A DNA stretch of 64,000 nucleotides from Amycolatopsis arida (GTDB taxonomy: Bacteria > Actinomycetota > Actinomycetes > Mycobacteriales > Pseudonocardiaceae), in the NCBI RefSeq assembly GCF_900115565.1, contig NZ_FOWW01000007.1, forward strand, positions 62,001 to 126,000, given 5' to 3'. How positions within the stretch are numbered: position 1 is the stretch's first letter; each line of letters begins with the position of its first letter. Of this stretch, positions 1 through 8,507 are shown in pieces. The notes beneath the pieces are model-generated. The model was not told where the DNA came from. It did not search any database and saw only the letters and a program-made list of their open reading frames with translations. Position numbers and translations under genes: made by a program.

Positions 1-998
1 CGGAACCACAGCCACAGCCACAGCCGAAACCCCAGCCACGACCGGAGCAGTCCCCACCCGACGCACGGCCGCAGCCGGCGCCCGACCAGAACTCGTCGGC
101 GCCGTCCGCACCGGCAACGCCGCCCCGAACCGATCCGGCGTCTCCGCCCGAGGCGGGAGCACCGGCAGCGTCGCCCGAGTCGGGCGGCCCGGCAGCGTCG
201 CCCGAGTCGCCCCAGCCGTCCCAGTCACCCCAGCCGGCCCAGTCCGGTGAGTCGACGCTGGCCGGCCCCGTCACGCTGGTCCACCCGGCGCCGGGCACGA
301 AGCACCTCGTCGGGGCGGCCATGGTCGCCAGCCACCCACTCGCACCGGGCCAGCCACCGTGGGTGGGCCCGCTCGGCCTCGACAATCCCGCGCACCGGCT
401 GCTCGGCGGCGCGGCCGGCCCTGCCGTTGACAACCCGGGCTACGGGGTCACCGTCGACCGCGTCGTCCGCCGCGTGTGCGGTGCGCTGACCCCGGTGCTG
501 GTCGGAGCCTGCCCGATCCCCCTGGCGGTCCTGCCGGGGGGATCGGGCCCCGACGGGTGGCCACGTCCCGCCCCGACCGTCCCGCGCCCGGCGCCGCCGC
601 ACCCCGCCCAGCCACCGGCGCCCGCGCCCGCCCCGCTCGACGCCTCCTCCCCCACCGGATCCCGCGCCACCGCCGCCACCACCCCGGCCACCCACGGCCC
701 ACCCGCCCCGCGGGTCCAGTTGGCCTCCAGCAGGCCGAGTTCCACCGGCCACCCCGACCGGCACGCCGACGCCGACCGGGGCTCAAGCGCACCCGGCCCG
801 GCCGCACCCTCGGCACCGAGCGGGCCGGTCGGTCACGTCAGCGCCGGCGCCGACCAGTCGGCCGGCGGGCGGCACACGCTCGCGGTACTGACCTCCGCCA
901 CCGACGGTGCGCGGCTCCGCCCGCTCGGCACCGGATTCGATTCGGCCGCCCTCGGCACCGGTCGGGGCGCCGCGCTGCCGGCGACCTCCCCCGACTGA
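1..998 (+). CDS. proline-rich protein, C-terminal part (5' end outside window)
   Basis: An open frame enters from the left edge (first full codon at base 3) and ends at TGA 996-998. The first third is low complexity: a PQPQP-type run, then short repeats of the form AASPES and SPQPSQ. It is followed by a more ordinary stretch (TLAGPVTLVHPAPGTKHLVGAA) and then another Pro/Ala-rich linker. The last 70 residues are rich in Gly, Ala and Ser. No catalytic domain is recognisable. Proline-rich linkers of this sort are usual in actinobacterial secreted or wall-associated proteins, but no signal peptide can be seen because the N-terminus is missing. The third-position G/C preference is clear, so I regard the frame as real. 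Function unknown. Confidence 0.6.
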   Translation, partial: EPQPQPQPKPQPRPEQSPPDARPQPAPDQNSSAPSAPATPPRTDPASPPEAGAPAASPESGGPAASPESPQPSQSPQPAQSGESTLAGPVTLVHPAPGTKHLVGAAMVASHPLAPGQPPWVGPLGLDNPAHRLLGGAAGPAVDNPGYGVTVDRVVRRVCGALTPVLVGACPIPLAVLPGGSGPDGWPRPAPTVPRPAPPHPAQPPAPAPAPLDASSPTGSRATAATTPATHGPPAPRVQLASSRPSSTGHPDRHADADRGSSAPGPAAPSAPSGPVGHVSAGADQSAGGRHTLAVLTSATDGARLRPLGTGFDSAALGTGRGAALPATSPD

Positions 999-1159
999 CC
1001 TCCCGGCCGCACCGCCGGGAGAGCCACGTCCAGATCAAGATCAACTCATTGCTTCACGGTGACGGTCGCGCACCTCCGCGCCGCCGACCGCCGTCAGGGG
1101 ACCCGTCATGAACCCATGTCTTCCCGCTCGGCCGACCGCGCCCGGCCGGGACGGGACCC

Positions 1160-1367
1160 GCCCCGGCGTCGCGCTGCCCCCGCGACGCCGGGGCTCACGG
1201 GCGCGCACCGGCCGTGTTCCCGCTCACCGCGCCGAGCGGGAGCCCCGGTGCACGCCCAGGGCGCGCCTGACGGATCTTTCCGTCGCAGCAGGAAGGGATC
1301 CGTCAGGCGCGCCCAAAGACCCGCGGGCGCTTCCCGGCACGTCGAGGGGCGGTGCCGGGAAGCGCCC
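1160..1367. repeat. cluster of four consecutive hairpins in intergenic DNA
   Basis: Four inverted repeats follow each other in about 210 nt. A perfect 14-bp stem pairs 1160-1173 with 1181-1194. A 13-bp stem with one mismatch pairs 1199-1211 with 1245-1257 and encloses a perfect 7-bp stem (1219-1225 with 1234-1240). A perfect 18-bp stem pairs 1259-1276 with 1297-1314. A perfect 16-bp stem pairs 1325-1340 with 1352-1367. They lie between convergent genes (end 998 on plus, end 1603 on minus), so at least one probably acts as a bidirectional terminator. No T-tract follows, as is common in GC-rich actinobacteria. I see no coding sequence in 999-1602. Confidence 0.7.
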
Positions 1368-1602
1368 CGGAGTCGGGCGAGTGCCCGCCGGCGCTCGCGC
1401 CGTCCCACCGGGGCCGCCCCGTCGGCACACCCGGCCGCCCGCCCTGGCCGTGCCGCTCCGGGCCTGACCGGAGCCCGGGGCCGGCTCCCGGTTGTTCACC
1501 CCACCGCCGGTCCGGCTCGCCCCCATGCACCCGCACCGAGGTCGCGGCACCACCGCGAGCCTCCCGCGCCGAGCACCGTCCCCGGCCAGCGCCCCCGGTA
1601 CC

Positions 1603-2163
1603 TCAGCCGGCGGCGCGGCGGGCCAACGCCGAGCGGATCGCCACATGGTCGACGCCCCGCTCGGCCAGGATGTCGGCCACCGGGCCGGGCCGGGCGGTCA
1701 GCGCCAGCAACAGGTGCTCGGTGCCGATGTGCGTGTCCCCCAGCTCGGTGGCCTCCGCCAACGTCCGCTCCAGCACCTCCTTGGCCTCCGCCGTGAACGG
1801 GCGGTGCGACCCCTTGGCCAGCCACCGCCGCCCGCGCGGCGGGGCCGCCCCCGCCAGCGCGTTCTCGCCGTGCACCTGCTCCACCCGCTCGACGATCCGC
1901 TCCACGTCGATCCCGAACTCGGCGAGCGCCGCGGCGTCGGCGTCGCTGATCCCGCCCCGCCGGCGCATCGCCGCCAGCCGCTCGGCCAGGGCGTTCGCGG
2001 GCACCCCCAGCTCCACCAGCAGCCGCCCGCCCCGGCTCTCCGGTGCCGCCAGCAGTGCCTGCAACAGGTGCACCGGCTCGATCTCCGCGTCTCCCTGCCG
2101 CACGGCGACGGACTGCGCCTCGACCACCGCCACCCGGGCGTCCCGTACGAACCTCTCGAACAT
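1603..2163 (-). CDS. Clp N-terminal domain protein without ATPase
   Basis: This 186-residue protein consists of the double Clp_N repeat only. The first repeat is around residues 1-70 (MFERFVRDARVAVVEAQ, then EIEPVHLLQALLAAP). The second is around residues 110-180 (FTAEAKEVLERTLAEATELGDTHIGTEHLLLALT). There is no Walker A/B or AAA+ module, so it cannot unfold proteins itself. In ClpC/ClpA this domain binds substrates and adaptors, and a free copy may act as an adaptor or decoy for ClpC (inference). The ATG directly follows the stop codon of the small HTH gene with no gap, so the two are co-transcribed and probably translationally coupled. The pairing of a short HTH protein with a Clp_N protein is common in actinobacteria. 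Confidence 0.85.
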   Translation of the reverse strand: MFERFVRDARVAVVEAQSVAVRQGDAEIEPVHLLQALLAAPESRGGRLLVELGVPANALAERLAAMRRRGGISDADAAALAEFGIDVERIVERVEQVHGENALAGAAPPRGRRWLAKGSHRPFTAEAKEVLERTLAEATELGDTHIGTEHLLLALTARPGPVADILAERGVDHVAIRSALARRAAG

Positions 2164-2373
2164 CTACCGCCTCCCGTACTTCTTGTGGACCGCCTGCCGG
2201 CTCACGCCCAGCTCCGCGGCGATCTCCTGCCACGACCAGCCCTGCACCCTGGCGCTGCGCACCTGCACCGCCTCGAGTTGCTCCAGCAGCCGCCGCAGCG
2301 CGGCGACCGCCCGCAGCCCCACCCGGGGATCGCGGTCGCCCACCTTGGTGGCCAGATCGGTAACCTCAGTCAT
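2164..2373 (-). CDS. small helix-turn-helix protein
   Basis: A 69-residue protein. Residues ~45-65 (WSWQEIAAELGVSRQAVHKKYG) form a canonical helix-turn-helix, preceded by a helical region rich in Leu, Val and Arg that may dimerise. It ends at TAG 2164-2166, immediately before the Clp_N start codon. Its upstream region holds two copies of a TGTCAA-N6-TTGACA palindrome starting 2 nt from its start codon, so autoregulation is likely (inference). It is probably the dedicated regulator of the Clp_N gene and possibly of the divergent phosphatase-like gene. Confidence 0.8.
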   Translation of the reverse strand: MTEVTDLATKVGDRDPRVGLRAVAALRRLLEQLEAVQVRSARVQGWSWQEIAAELGVSRQAVHKKYGRR

Positions 2374-2374
2374 G

Positions 2375-2421
2375 GTGTCAACCTACGTTGACACGACCTC
2401 GATGTCAACCTTGATTGACAC
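2375..2421. promoter_or_regulatory. tandem palindromic operator (TGTCAA-N6-TTGACA, two copies)
   Basis: Copy 1 is GTGTCAAC-CTAC-GTTGACAC at 2375-2394, a perfect 8-bp inverted repeat. Copy 2 is ATGTCAAC-CTTG-ATTGACAC at 2402-2421, with 6 bp perfectly paired. The centres are 27 bp apart. The sites fill the gap between the divergent HTH gene (start 2373) and the PP2C-like gene (start 2436). The TTGACA half-sites could also act as -35 hexamers. The likely ligand is the 69-residue HTH protein. Confidence 0.7.
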
Positions 2422-2435
2422 GGTAAGTTCCGCTC

Positions 2436-3209
2436 GTGCCCCGAATCCACGTCGCGGAACGGGCGGGAGTCGGCCCGGACGGCGGCCCACGCCCCTCCGA
2501 GGACCACGTGGCCGTGCTGCCGAACGCGGTCGTCCTGCTCGACGGCGCCACCGCCGCGCACCCCGCGCTGCCCAGCGGCGGCTGGTACGCGGGCCTGCTC
2601 CGCCGCTGGCTGACCGCGGCGCTGCACACTGCCCCCGAGAGCGACCTCGCCGAGCTGCTCGCCTCCGCCATCGCCGGCGTCGCCGCCGACCACGACCTGC
2701 ACCCCGGCGACTCGCCGTCGAGCACCGTGGCGATCCTGCGCTGGACGGCCGACCGGGTGGACGCGCTGGTGCTCGCCGACAGCCCGGTCGTCGTGTTCGG
2801 ACCCCGCGGCTACGAGGTGCTCGCCGACGACCGGATCGCCGTGCTACGCCGCACCGGCCTGCTCCGCACCGCCGCCGACGTCCGCGAACGGCGCAACGCC
2901 GAGGGCGGGTTCTGGGTCGCCGAGGCCGACCCGACCGCGGCCGCGCACGCCCGCCGGGCGAGCTGGCCGCGCGCCGACCTGACCGCCGCGCTGCTGGCCA
3001 GCGACGGTGTCGCGGTCGGCGTCGACGACTACGGCCTCCTCGACTGGCCCGGCGTGCTGGACCTGGCGCGCACCCGGGGCCCCGACGCCGTGCTCGACGC
3101 GGTGCGGCTGGCCGAGCACGGCGACCCGCACGGCGTCCGCTGGCCGCGGGTGAAACGGCACGACGACCAGACGCTCGCCCTGGTGGAGTTCGGGGCTGCC
3201 ACAGGGTGA
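2436..3209 (+). CDS. PP2C-like serine/threonine phosphatase domain protein
   Basis: 257 residues starting at GTG 2436. The fold is recognisable from the PP2C-type metal-binding pattern: PSEDHVAVLPNAVVLLDGAT near residues 20-40, a DSP in the mid-domain strand (LVLADSPVVVFG, ~110) and ASDGVAVGVDD near 190. The motifs are more divergent than in canonical PPM phosphatases, so activity is uncertain. No transmembrane or sensor domain is present. It is transcribed divergently from the HTH/Clp_N pair across shared operators, which suggests a common stress regulon. Its stop overlaps a possible alternative GTG start (3206) of the next gene. Confidence 0.7.
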   Translation: MPRIHVAERAGVGPDGGPRPSEDHVAVLPNAVVLLDGATAAHPALPSGGWYAGLLRRWLTAALHTAPESDLAELLASAIAGVAADHDLHPGDSPSSTVAILRWTADRVDALVLADSPVVVFGPRGYEVLADDRIAVLRRTGLLRTAADVRERRNAEGGFWVAEADPTAAAHARRASWPRADLTAALLASDGVAVGVDDYGLLDWPGVLDLARTRGPDAVLDAVRLAEHGDPHGVRWPRVKRHDDQTLALVEFGAATG

Positions 3210-3274
3210 CAGTGCCAGTAGAAATCAGGGAGTTCCCCGGATCACAGTGGAAGAAGTTCGCCACCCTGGGCGTT

Positions 3275-3988
3275 ATGCGCGATATGGGGGCACGTCCGGC
3301 ACACCTGTCCACGTCCACGACGAGCAGAGCCCGGCCCTGGCTCGTCGCGTCCGTGGCCGCGATCGCGTGGGCCGCCTTCACGATGCTGATCCTGCACCTG
3401 GTCAGCTCGCGCGACCCGATCCTCGACACCATCAGCAGCTACGCCTACACCGACCGGGGCGGCGGGATGCTCGAGGCGAGCGTGCTGTCCCTCGCGGTCG
3501 GCTCGCTGGCGCTGCTCGGCGCGCTGGTCGCGACCGGCACGGCCACCAGCCGCACCACCCGCGTCCTGCTGGTCACCTGGGCGCTGGGCCTGATCATCGC
3601 GGCACTGTTCCCGGCGACCCTCAGCGAGGGGACCGACATGACCAGTGGTCGCATCCACCAGTACGCCAGCCTGCTCGCCTTCGTCAGCCTGCCCGGCGTG
3701 GGGTTCTCCCTGGCCGACCGGCTGCGGGAGCTCCCGGCGCTCGCCGAGACCCGGGCACTGCTGCTGCGGGTGTCTTGGTGGAGCGTGCTCAGCCTCGCGG
3801 TGTTCGGGCTCAGCTACGTGCTCGCCGCGTTTTCGGACCACCCGGTGCTGGCCCCGCTGTCCGCGGCGCTGCCGGTTGGCCTCGCCCAGCGGGTCGCCCT
3901 GCTCACCGACATCGCCCTGCTCGCGGTGATGGTGCTGCTGGCCGCGCGGGCGGCGCGCATCGCCCGAGAGGCCGACACCCCGGGCTGA
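3275..3988 (+). CDS. DUF998 family integral membrane protein
   Basis: 237 residues with about six hydrophobic segments. The first is WLVASVAAIAWAAFTMLILHL at residues ~23-43. DUF998 hallmarks follow: DPILDTISSYAYTD after the first helix, an ATLSEGTD loop before SGRIHQYAS, and LFPATL at the end of a helix. Substrate or role is not established for the family. I chose ATG 3275. The frame is also open from GTG 3206, which would overlap the previous stop and add 23 residues, and ATG 3284 is a third possibility. It lies 65 nt downstream of the phosphatase gene and may be in the same transcript. Confidence 0.75.
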   Translation: MRDMGARPAHLSTSTTSRARPWLVASVAAIAWAAFTMLILHLVSSRDPILDTISSYAYTDRGGGMLEASVLSLAVGSLALLGALVATGTATSRTTRVLLVTWALGLIIAALFPATLSEGTDMTSGRIHQYASLLAFVSLPGVGFSLADRLRELPALAETRALLLRVSWWSVLSLAVFGLSYVLAAFSDHPVLAPLSAALPVGLAQRVALLTDIALLAVMVLLAARAARIAREADTPG

Positions 3989-4029
3989 CCCAATAAGCGA
4001 GAAGGATTCACGTTGACCGCCCGCCGGTG

Positions 4030-4043
4030 TTACCGTCCGGTAA
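4030..4043. promoter_or_regulatory. palindrome upstream of amidase gene
   Basis: TTACCG-TC-CGGTAA is a perfect 6-bp inverted repeat 19 nt before the amidase start codon. Its size and spacing suit a TetR-type or similar dimeric repressor. No cognate regulator gene is adjacent, so the assignment is inference. Confidence 0.4.
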
Positions 4044-4061
4044 GCCAGGACGGGAGGTGCG

Positions 4062-5444
4062 ATGACCGCCGACGCCGACATCGCGTTCGCCGGGCTCGCC
4101 GGCCAGGCGGCCCTGCTGACCAGCGGCGCCGCCCGCTCGGTCGAGCTGGTCACCGCGGCCCTCGACCGGGCCGAGCGCACCCAACCGACGCTCAACGCCT
4201 TCCGCGTGCTGCGCCGGTCCGCCGCGCTGCGTGAGGCGGCCGAGGCCGACCGCCGGCTCGCCGCCGGCGAGCGGGCCCCGCTGCTCGGTGTGCCGGTGGC
4301 GGTCAAGGACGATGTGGACATCGCCGGGTTGCCCACCGCGTTCGGCTGCCCCGGCGACTTCCCGGTCAGCGCGGCCGACAGCGCGGTGGTGGCCCGGCTC
4401 AGGGCGGCCGGCGCGGTGATCATCGGCAAGACGAACACACCCGAGCTCGGCCAGTGGCCGTTCACCGAGGGCACGTTCGGCACGACCCGCAACCCGTGGT
4501 GCCCCGAGTACAGCCCCGGCGGGTCGTCGGGCGGGTCGGCGGCGGCGGTCGCCGCCGGCGTGGTCCCGGCCGCGCTCGGCTCCGACGGCGCCGGCTCGGT
4601 GCGCATCCCGGCGGCGTGGACCAACCTGGTCGGCGTCAAGCCGCAGCGCGGTCGCATCCCCACCGCGCCCGACCCCGAGCTGTTCCACGGGCTGACCGGG
4701 CACGGCCCGCTGGCCAGGACGGTCGCCGACGCGGCGCTGCTGCTGGACGTCGCCGCCGGCACCGGCACCCGCTATGCCGAGGCGGCCCGGCGGGACCCCA
4801 GCCGGCTGCGGATCGGGCTGTCGTTCCGGATCCCGTTCACCGCGACGCGAACGGGGCTCCACCCGGTGGTCCGCGCCGCCGTCGAGCGGCTCGCCGGCGT
4901 GCTCGCCGGGCTGGGGCACGAGGTCGTTCCGGTCGAGCCGCGCTACGGCCTGATCGGGGTCACCTTCCTGCCGCGCTCGCTGGTCGGCGTGCGCGACTGG
5001 GTGCGCCGGGTGCCCGACCCGGCCCTGCTCGACCCGCGCACCCTGGGCAACGCCCGCACCGGCGGCTGGCTCGGCGGCCCGGCGCTGCGGCTGGCCCGGC
5101 GGATCGAGCCGCTGCTGGGCCGCCAGGTGGGCGCGGTGTTCCGGCGGGTGGACGTGCTGCTCACCCCGACCACCGCGACACCGCCGCCGCGGATCGGGCA
5201 CTTCACCGGCCTGACGAACTGGGCCACCGACCAGGCGATGATCGCGGCCTGTCCGTACGCGTGGCCATGGAACGTGCTCGGCTGGCCGGGGGTGAACGTG
5301 CCGGCCGGGCCCACCGCCGACGGTCGGCCGCTCGGCGCCCAGCTGCTCGGGCCCGGCGGCACCGAGCACCGGCTGATCGCGCTCGCCGCCCAGCTCGAGG
5401 CGGTCGAGCGGTGGTTCGAGCGCCGCCCACCCGACCCCGCGTGA
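4062..5444 (+). CDS. amidase signature family hydrolase
   Basis: 460 residues, the usual length for the family. The Ser-cisSer-Lys triad is visible: Lys82 in GVPVAVKDDVD, the glycine/serine-rich loop SPGGSSGGSA at 151-160 with the cis-serine, and the nucleophile Ser179 in GSDGAGSVRIPA. The family hydrolyses carboxamides. The substrate (fatty amide, aryl amide, other) cannot be told from sequence. A GAGGTGC ribosome-binding region precedes ATG 4062. It stands alone: the neighbours downstream are on the other strand. Confidence 0.9.
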   Translation: MTADADIAFAGLAGQAALLTSGAARSVELVTAALDRAERTQPTLNAFRVLRRSAALREAAEADRRLAAGERAPLLGVPVAVKDDVDIAGLPTAFGCPGDFPVSAADSAVVARLRAAGAVIIGKTNTPELGQWPFTEGTFGTTRNPWCPEYSPGGSSGGSAAAVAAGVVPAALGSDGAGSVRIPAAWTNLVGVKPQRGRIPTAPDPELFHGLTGHGPLARTVADAALLLDVAAGTGTRYAEAARRDPSRLRIGLSFRIPFTATRTGLHPVVRAAVERLAGVLAGLGHEVVPVEPRYGLIGVTFLPRSLVGVRDWVRRVPDPALLDPRTLGNARTGGWLGGPALRLARRIEPLLGRQVGAVFRRVDVLLTPTTATPPPRIGHFTGLTNWATDQAMIAACPYAWPWNVLGWPGVNVPAGPTADGRPLGAQLLGPGGTEHRLIALAAQLEAVERWFERRPPDPA

Positions 5445-5474
5445 CGGCACCTCGGCCCGAGGCCGTGGGCGGGG

Positions 5475-5885
5475 TCAGCCGCGGTGGCGGCCGCCGAAGG
5501 TGCGCTCGGCCCACTGGTCGGCGAGTCGGCGCAGCACGGCGGAGTCGCCCCACCCGTCGGCGGGCGGGGTGAGCAGGCCGATCACCGGGTACCGGCCGAC
5601 GAGCAGCTGGTCGGCCGGGTGCACGTCGGTGATCAGCGTGGCCCGCTTGGCGTTGGCCACCCGGCCGCGCTGGATGGCCACCAGCCGATCACCGGCACAC
5701 CAGGTGAAGGTGTGGCCGTGCCGGAACACGGCCAGCCTCGGCCGGCTCCACGCGGCGTCGTAGGGATGCGTCACCCCCTCCGGCAACGCCTGGCCGGCCG
5801 CCGGTCCTCCGACCTCGCCAGACCGGGCCTTCGGTGCCTTCGGTGCCTTCGACGTCACGGTCCTCGTCACCGCAGCCCCCGTCAC
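5475..5885 (-). CDS. hypothetical protein
   Basis: 136 residues. The start is GTG 5883-5885, chosen because AGGAGG lies 5 nt upstream; the frame is open further upstream but without a comparable site. The N-terminal 35 residues are Lys/Ala/Pro-rich (TSKAPKAPKAR). The C-terminal ~95 residues look globular (WSRPRLAVFRHGHTFTWCAGDRLVAIQRGRV). I do not recognise a family. It is divergent from an XRE-DUF5753 regulator, a position often held by the regulator's partner gene, but it lacks the DUF397 sequence usual for that partner. Confidence 0.65.
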   Translation of the reverse strand: MTGAAVTRTVTSKAPKAPKARSGEVGGPAAGQALPEGVTHPYDAAWSRPRLAVFRHGHTFTWCAGDRLVAIQRGRVANAKRATLITDVHPADQLLVGRYPVIGLLTPPADGWGDSAVLRRLADQWAERTFGGRHRG

Positions 5886-6072
5886 AACCGCCTCCTGAGC
5901 CCCTCGCGTCCTCCGGCCCAGGATGCCGCTTGCACCCGAATCAATCGAGAATCGAAAGAATATTCTGAGCAGGTTCACCCGGCAGGGGTCGGTGCGGGAT
6001 CGTCAGCCACCGTGGCGACTCCGTGGGACGATGCCTGTCCCGGTGCATCCGGAAAGGACCAGGCGAGGCGAC

Positions 6073-6891
6073 GTGACCGACTTCGAAGCCATGCGGGCGG
6101 CGTTCGGGGCTCGGCTGCGCGCGCTCCGCGAGCGGCAACGACTGTCCGGAAGGGACCTGGCCGCCCGGCTCGACTGGCCGCAGTCGAAGGTCTCGAAGCT
6201 GGAGACCGGCAAGCAGACCGCCGAAACCGCGGACGTCGTCGCGTGGTGCGCCGAGCTCCGTACCGACGCCGCCGACCTGCTCGCCGAGCTGCGCGAGCTG
6301 CGGGCCCACCAACTCACGTGGCGGCGGGTCCGGTCCGGCGCGTCCGACCGGGAGGCCGCGCGGCAGAACGGGGCCCGGCGGATCCGCGCGGTCGACGTCA
6401 CGTCGGTCGGCGCGCTGGTGCAGACCGCCGACTACGCGCGCCGGCTGTGCGCCAGCCGGGCGAGCCTGCTCGACCAGCCGCCCGACGCCGACGCCGCGGA
6501 GCTGGCGAGGGTGCGGCGCCAGGAGGCGCTCTACGACTCGGCCAAGCGGATCGAGATCCTGCTCGGCGAGGCGGCGCTGGCCCACCCGGTCGCCGACCCC
6601 GCGGAGATGGTCGTCCAGCTCGACCGGCTGATGTGGCTGGTCGGCCTGCCGCACGTGCGGTTCGGCATCCTGCCGCTGTTCCGGCCGCTGCCGCACGCGC
6701 CGGTGCACGGCTACCGCATCATCGACGACCATGTGATCGTGGAGAACCTCACCGCGGACATTCGGATCGCCGACCCCGAGCAGGTCGCGGTGTACCACCG
6801 GCTCACCGACCGCCTCTGGAAGGCGGCGGTCGAGGGCGCCGGCGCGCGGGCCGTGCTCACCCGCCTCGCCGAGCGATTCACCACCGCGTAG
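6073..6891 (+). CDS. XRE family regulator with DUF5753 domain
   Basis: 272 residues from GTG 6073. An N-terminal HTH (FGARLRALRERQRLSGRDLAARL, then WPQSKVSKLETGKQ, residues ~10-60) precedes the DUF5753 domain (from about residue 95: GARRIRAVDVTSVGALVQTADYARRLC). This domain pairing is very common in Streptomyces and Pseudonocardiaceae and is tied to developmental and metabolic control, usually with a small partner protein. I chose the GTG because it follows an AGGCGAGG stretch. ATG 6030 and ATG 6091 are alternatives. The divergent gene at 5885 may be the partner. Confidence 0.85.
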   Translation: MTDFEAMRAAFGARLRALRERQRLSGRDLAARLDWPQSKVSKLETGKQTAETADVVAWCAELRTDAADLLAELRELRAHQLTWRRVRSGASDREAARQNGARRIRAVDVTSVGALVQTADYARRLCASRASLLDQPPDADAAELARVRRQEALYDSAKRIEILLGEAALAHPVADPAEMVVQLDRLMWLVGLPHVRFGILPLFRPLPHAPVHGYRIIDDHVIVENLTADIRIADPEQVAVYHRLTDRLWKAAVEGAGARAVLTRLAERFTTA

Positions 6892-6995
6892 CGCACCCAG
6901 AACCCAGGCCGTCGTGCCGTCGGTGCGGGGACCTGGGTGGCGTCGGGTGCGCCGCGGTCGGCCCCGCGGGTGGGGAGGATCCGCCGCGGCGCGGG

Positions 6996-7577
6996 TCAGC
7001 GGGTGCCGCGGCGGCGGGCGTAGTGGGCGCGGGCCTTGGCCCGGTTGCCGCACCGGGCCATGGAGCACCACTGCCGGTTGCGCTGGGGGGAGGTGTCGGC
7101 GAAGCGCAACCCGCAGTCCTCGGCGGCGCAGACCCGCACCGCGGTGCCGTCCGCGGCCAGCTCGATCGCGTCCACGGCGAGCATCGCGAGCGCCGCGGCG
7201 ACCGGGTCGTCCGGCGCGGGCGTCACCCGCCGCGGGATGCCGTCGGCGGTGATCCGCAGCTGCGGCGCCGGCGGTCGAGCCGCCCCGGCGGTGGTGTTGA
7301 GCCGGCGCACGTCGGCCGGCCGGGGGCGCTGCCCGCTCGCGGTGGACCGGACCACCCGGTCGACCGCCTCCCGCAGCTCCCGCGCGGCGACCACCTGCTC
7401 CTCGGTGGCCCCCGCCCGGCCGCCGACCAGCCCGGCCACGGCGAGCCATTCCGCCAGCGCGGCCGGCCCGGTGAGCAGCTCCCGACCCCCGCGCTCCCGG
7501 TCGCGCAGGGTGTTCACCAGGTCGAGACAGGGCCGGCCGCCGTCGAAGACCCAGTCGGACACCCGCTGCTCGCTCAC
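6996..7577 (-). CDS. CGNR zinc finger / ABATE domain regulator
   Basis: 193 residues. The N-terminal ABATE-type domain begins DWVFDGGRPCLDLVNTLRDR. The C-terminal CGNR zinc finger is complete: VCAAEDCGLRFADTSPQRNR, then WCSMARCGNRAKARAHYARR (four cysteines in C-x4-C and C-x4-CGNR pattern). Such proteins are predicted stress- or metabolite-responsive transcription factors. It is divergent from the dehalogenase-like gene, and the 80-bp gap between them carries TAACC/GGTTA palindromes, so it probably regulates itself and that gene (inference). GTG start at 7575-7577. Confidence 0.85.
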   Translation of the reverse strand: MSEQRVSDWVFDGGRPCLDLVNTLRDRERGGRELLTGPAALAEWLAVAGLVGGRAGATEEQVVAARELREAVDRVVRSTASGQRPRPADVRRLNTTAGAARPPAPQLRITADGIPRRVTPAPDDPVAAALAMLAVDAIELAADGTAVRVCAAEDCGLRFADTSPQRNRQWCSMARCGNRAKARAHYARRRGTR

Positions 7578-7586
7578 GCCACCACT

Positions 7587-7634
7587 CTAACCCTTGCCAC
7601 CGGTTAGCTCACCCTTTACCCTCCTAACCGGTTA
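7587..7634. promoter_or_regulatory. operator pair between CGNR regulator and dehalogenase-like gene
   Basis: Site 1 is CTAACC-N9-GGTTAG (7587-7592 and 7602-7607). Site 2 is the perfect palindrome TAACCGGTTA (7625-7634). Both use the same half-site, and a further GTTAG follows at 7640-7644. They occupy the divergent promoter region, which points to binding by the CGNR protein. Confidence 0.55.
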
Positions 7635-7657
7635 AAGCAGTTAGAGGAGGTCCGATC

Positions 7658-8507
7658 GTGGAGATGGCGACCGCACGGGTCAACGGGATCCGGATGCACT
7701 ACCGCAGGGCGGGCGAGGGGCCACCGGTGGTGTTGCTGCACGGCTGGCCGCAGACCGGGCACTGCTGGCGCAAGGTGGTCGAGTCGCTGGCCCGCGAGCA
7801 CACCGTGGTGGTGCCGGACCTGCGCGGCTACGGGCTCACCGACAAGCCGCGGGACGGCTACGACAAGCGCACCATGGCCGCCGACCTCGCCGAACTGGTC
7901 ACGACGCTCGGGTTCGAAGCGGTGAGCGTGGTCGGGCACGACCGCGGCGGGCGGGTCGGCCACCGCTGGGCGCTCGACCGGCCCGACCAGGTGAGCCGGC
8001 TGGCCGTGCTGGACATCATCCCGACCAGGGAGACGTGGCGGCGGATGGACAGCGCGTTCGGCCGGGCGTACTGGCACTGGCTGTTCCACCTGCAGCCGGA
8101 CCTGCCGGAGCGGCTGGCCGGCCGGGACGTCGCGGGATACCTCGGCTACTTCTTCGAGCGCTGGACCCACCAGCGGCACGGGCTGGAGCCGGACGCCGTC
8201 GCCGAGTACGTCCGGGCGTTCTCCGCGCCGGGGGCGTTGCGCGCCGGGTTCGACGACTACCGCGCCTCCTTCCCCACCGACGCCGCGCACGACGACGCCG
8301 ACGCGGCCGCGGGTCGCGTGCTGGACATCCCGGTGCTCGCGCTGTGGGGCGCCGAGGGTCTGCTCGGGACGGCGCTCGACGTGATGGAGGTGTGGCGGCC
8401 CTACGCGCCACGGGTCACCGGCGCCGCCGTCGACCACTGTGGACACTTCCTGGCCGAGGAGCGGCCGGACGCGGTCCTCGCGCGGCTACGGCCGTTCCTC
8501 GGCGCGG

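Noticed and set aside
1352-3988. 878-codon plus-strand frame spanning the Clp_N/HTH region into the DUF998 gene
   Set aside because: Only its 3' part (from about 3275) has membrane-protein composition. The rest is the antisense shadow of Clp_N and HTH genes with Arg/Pro/Ser-rich content.
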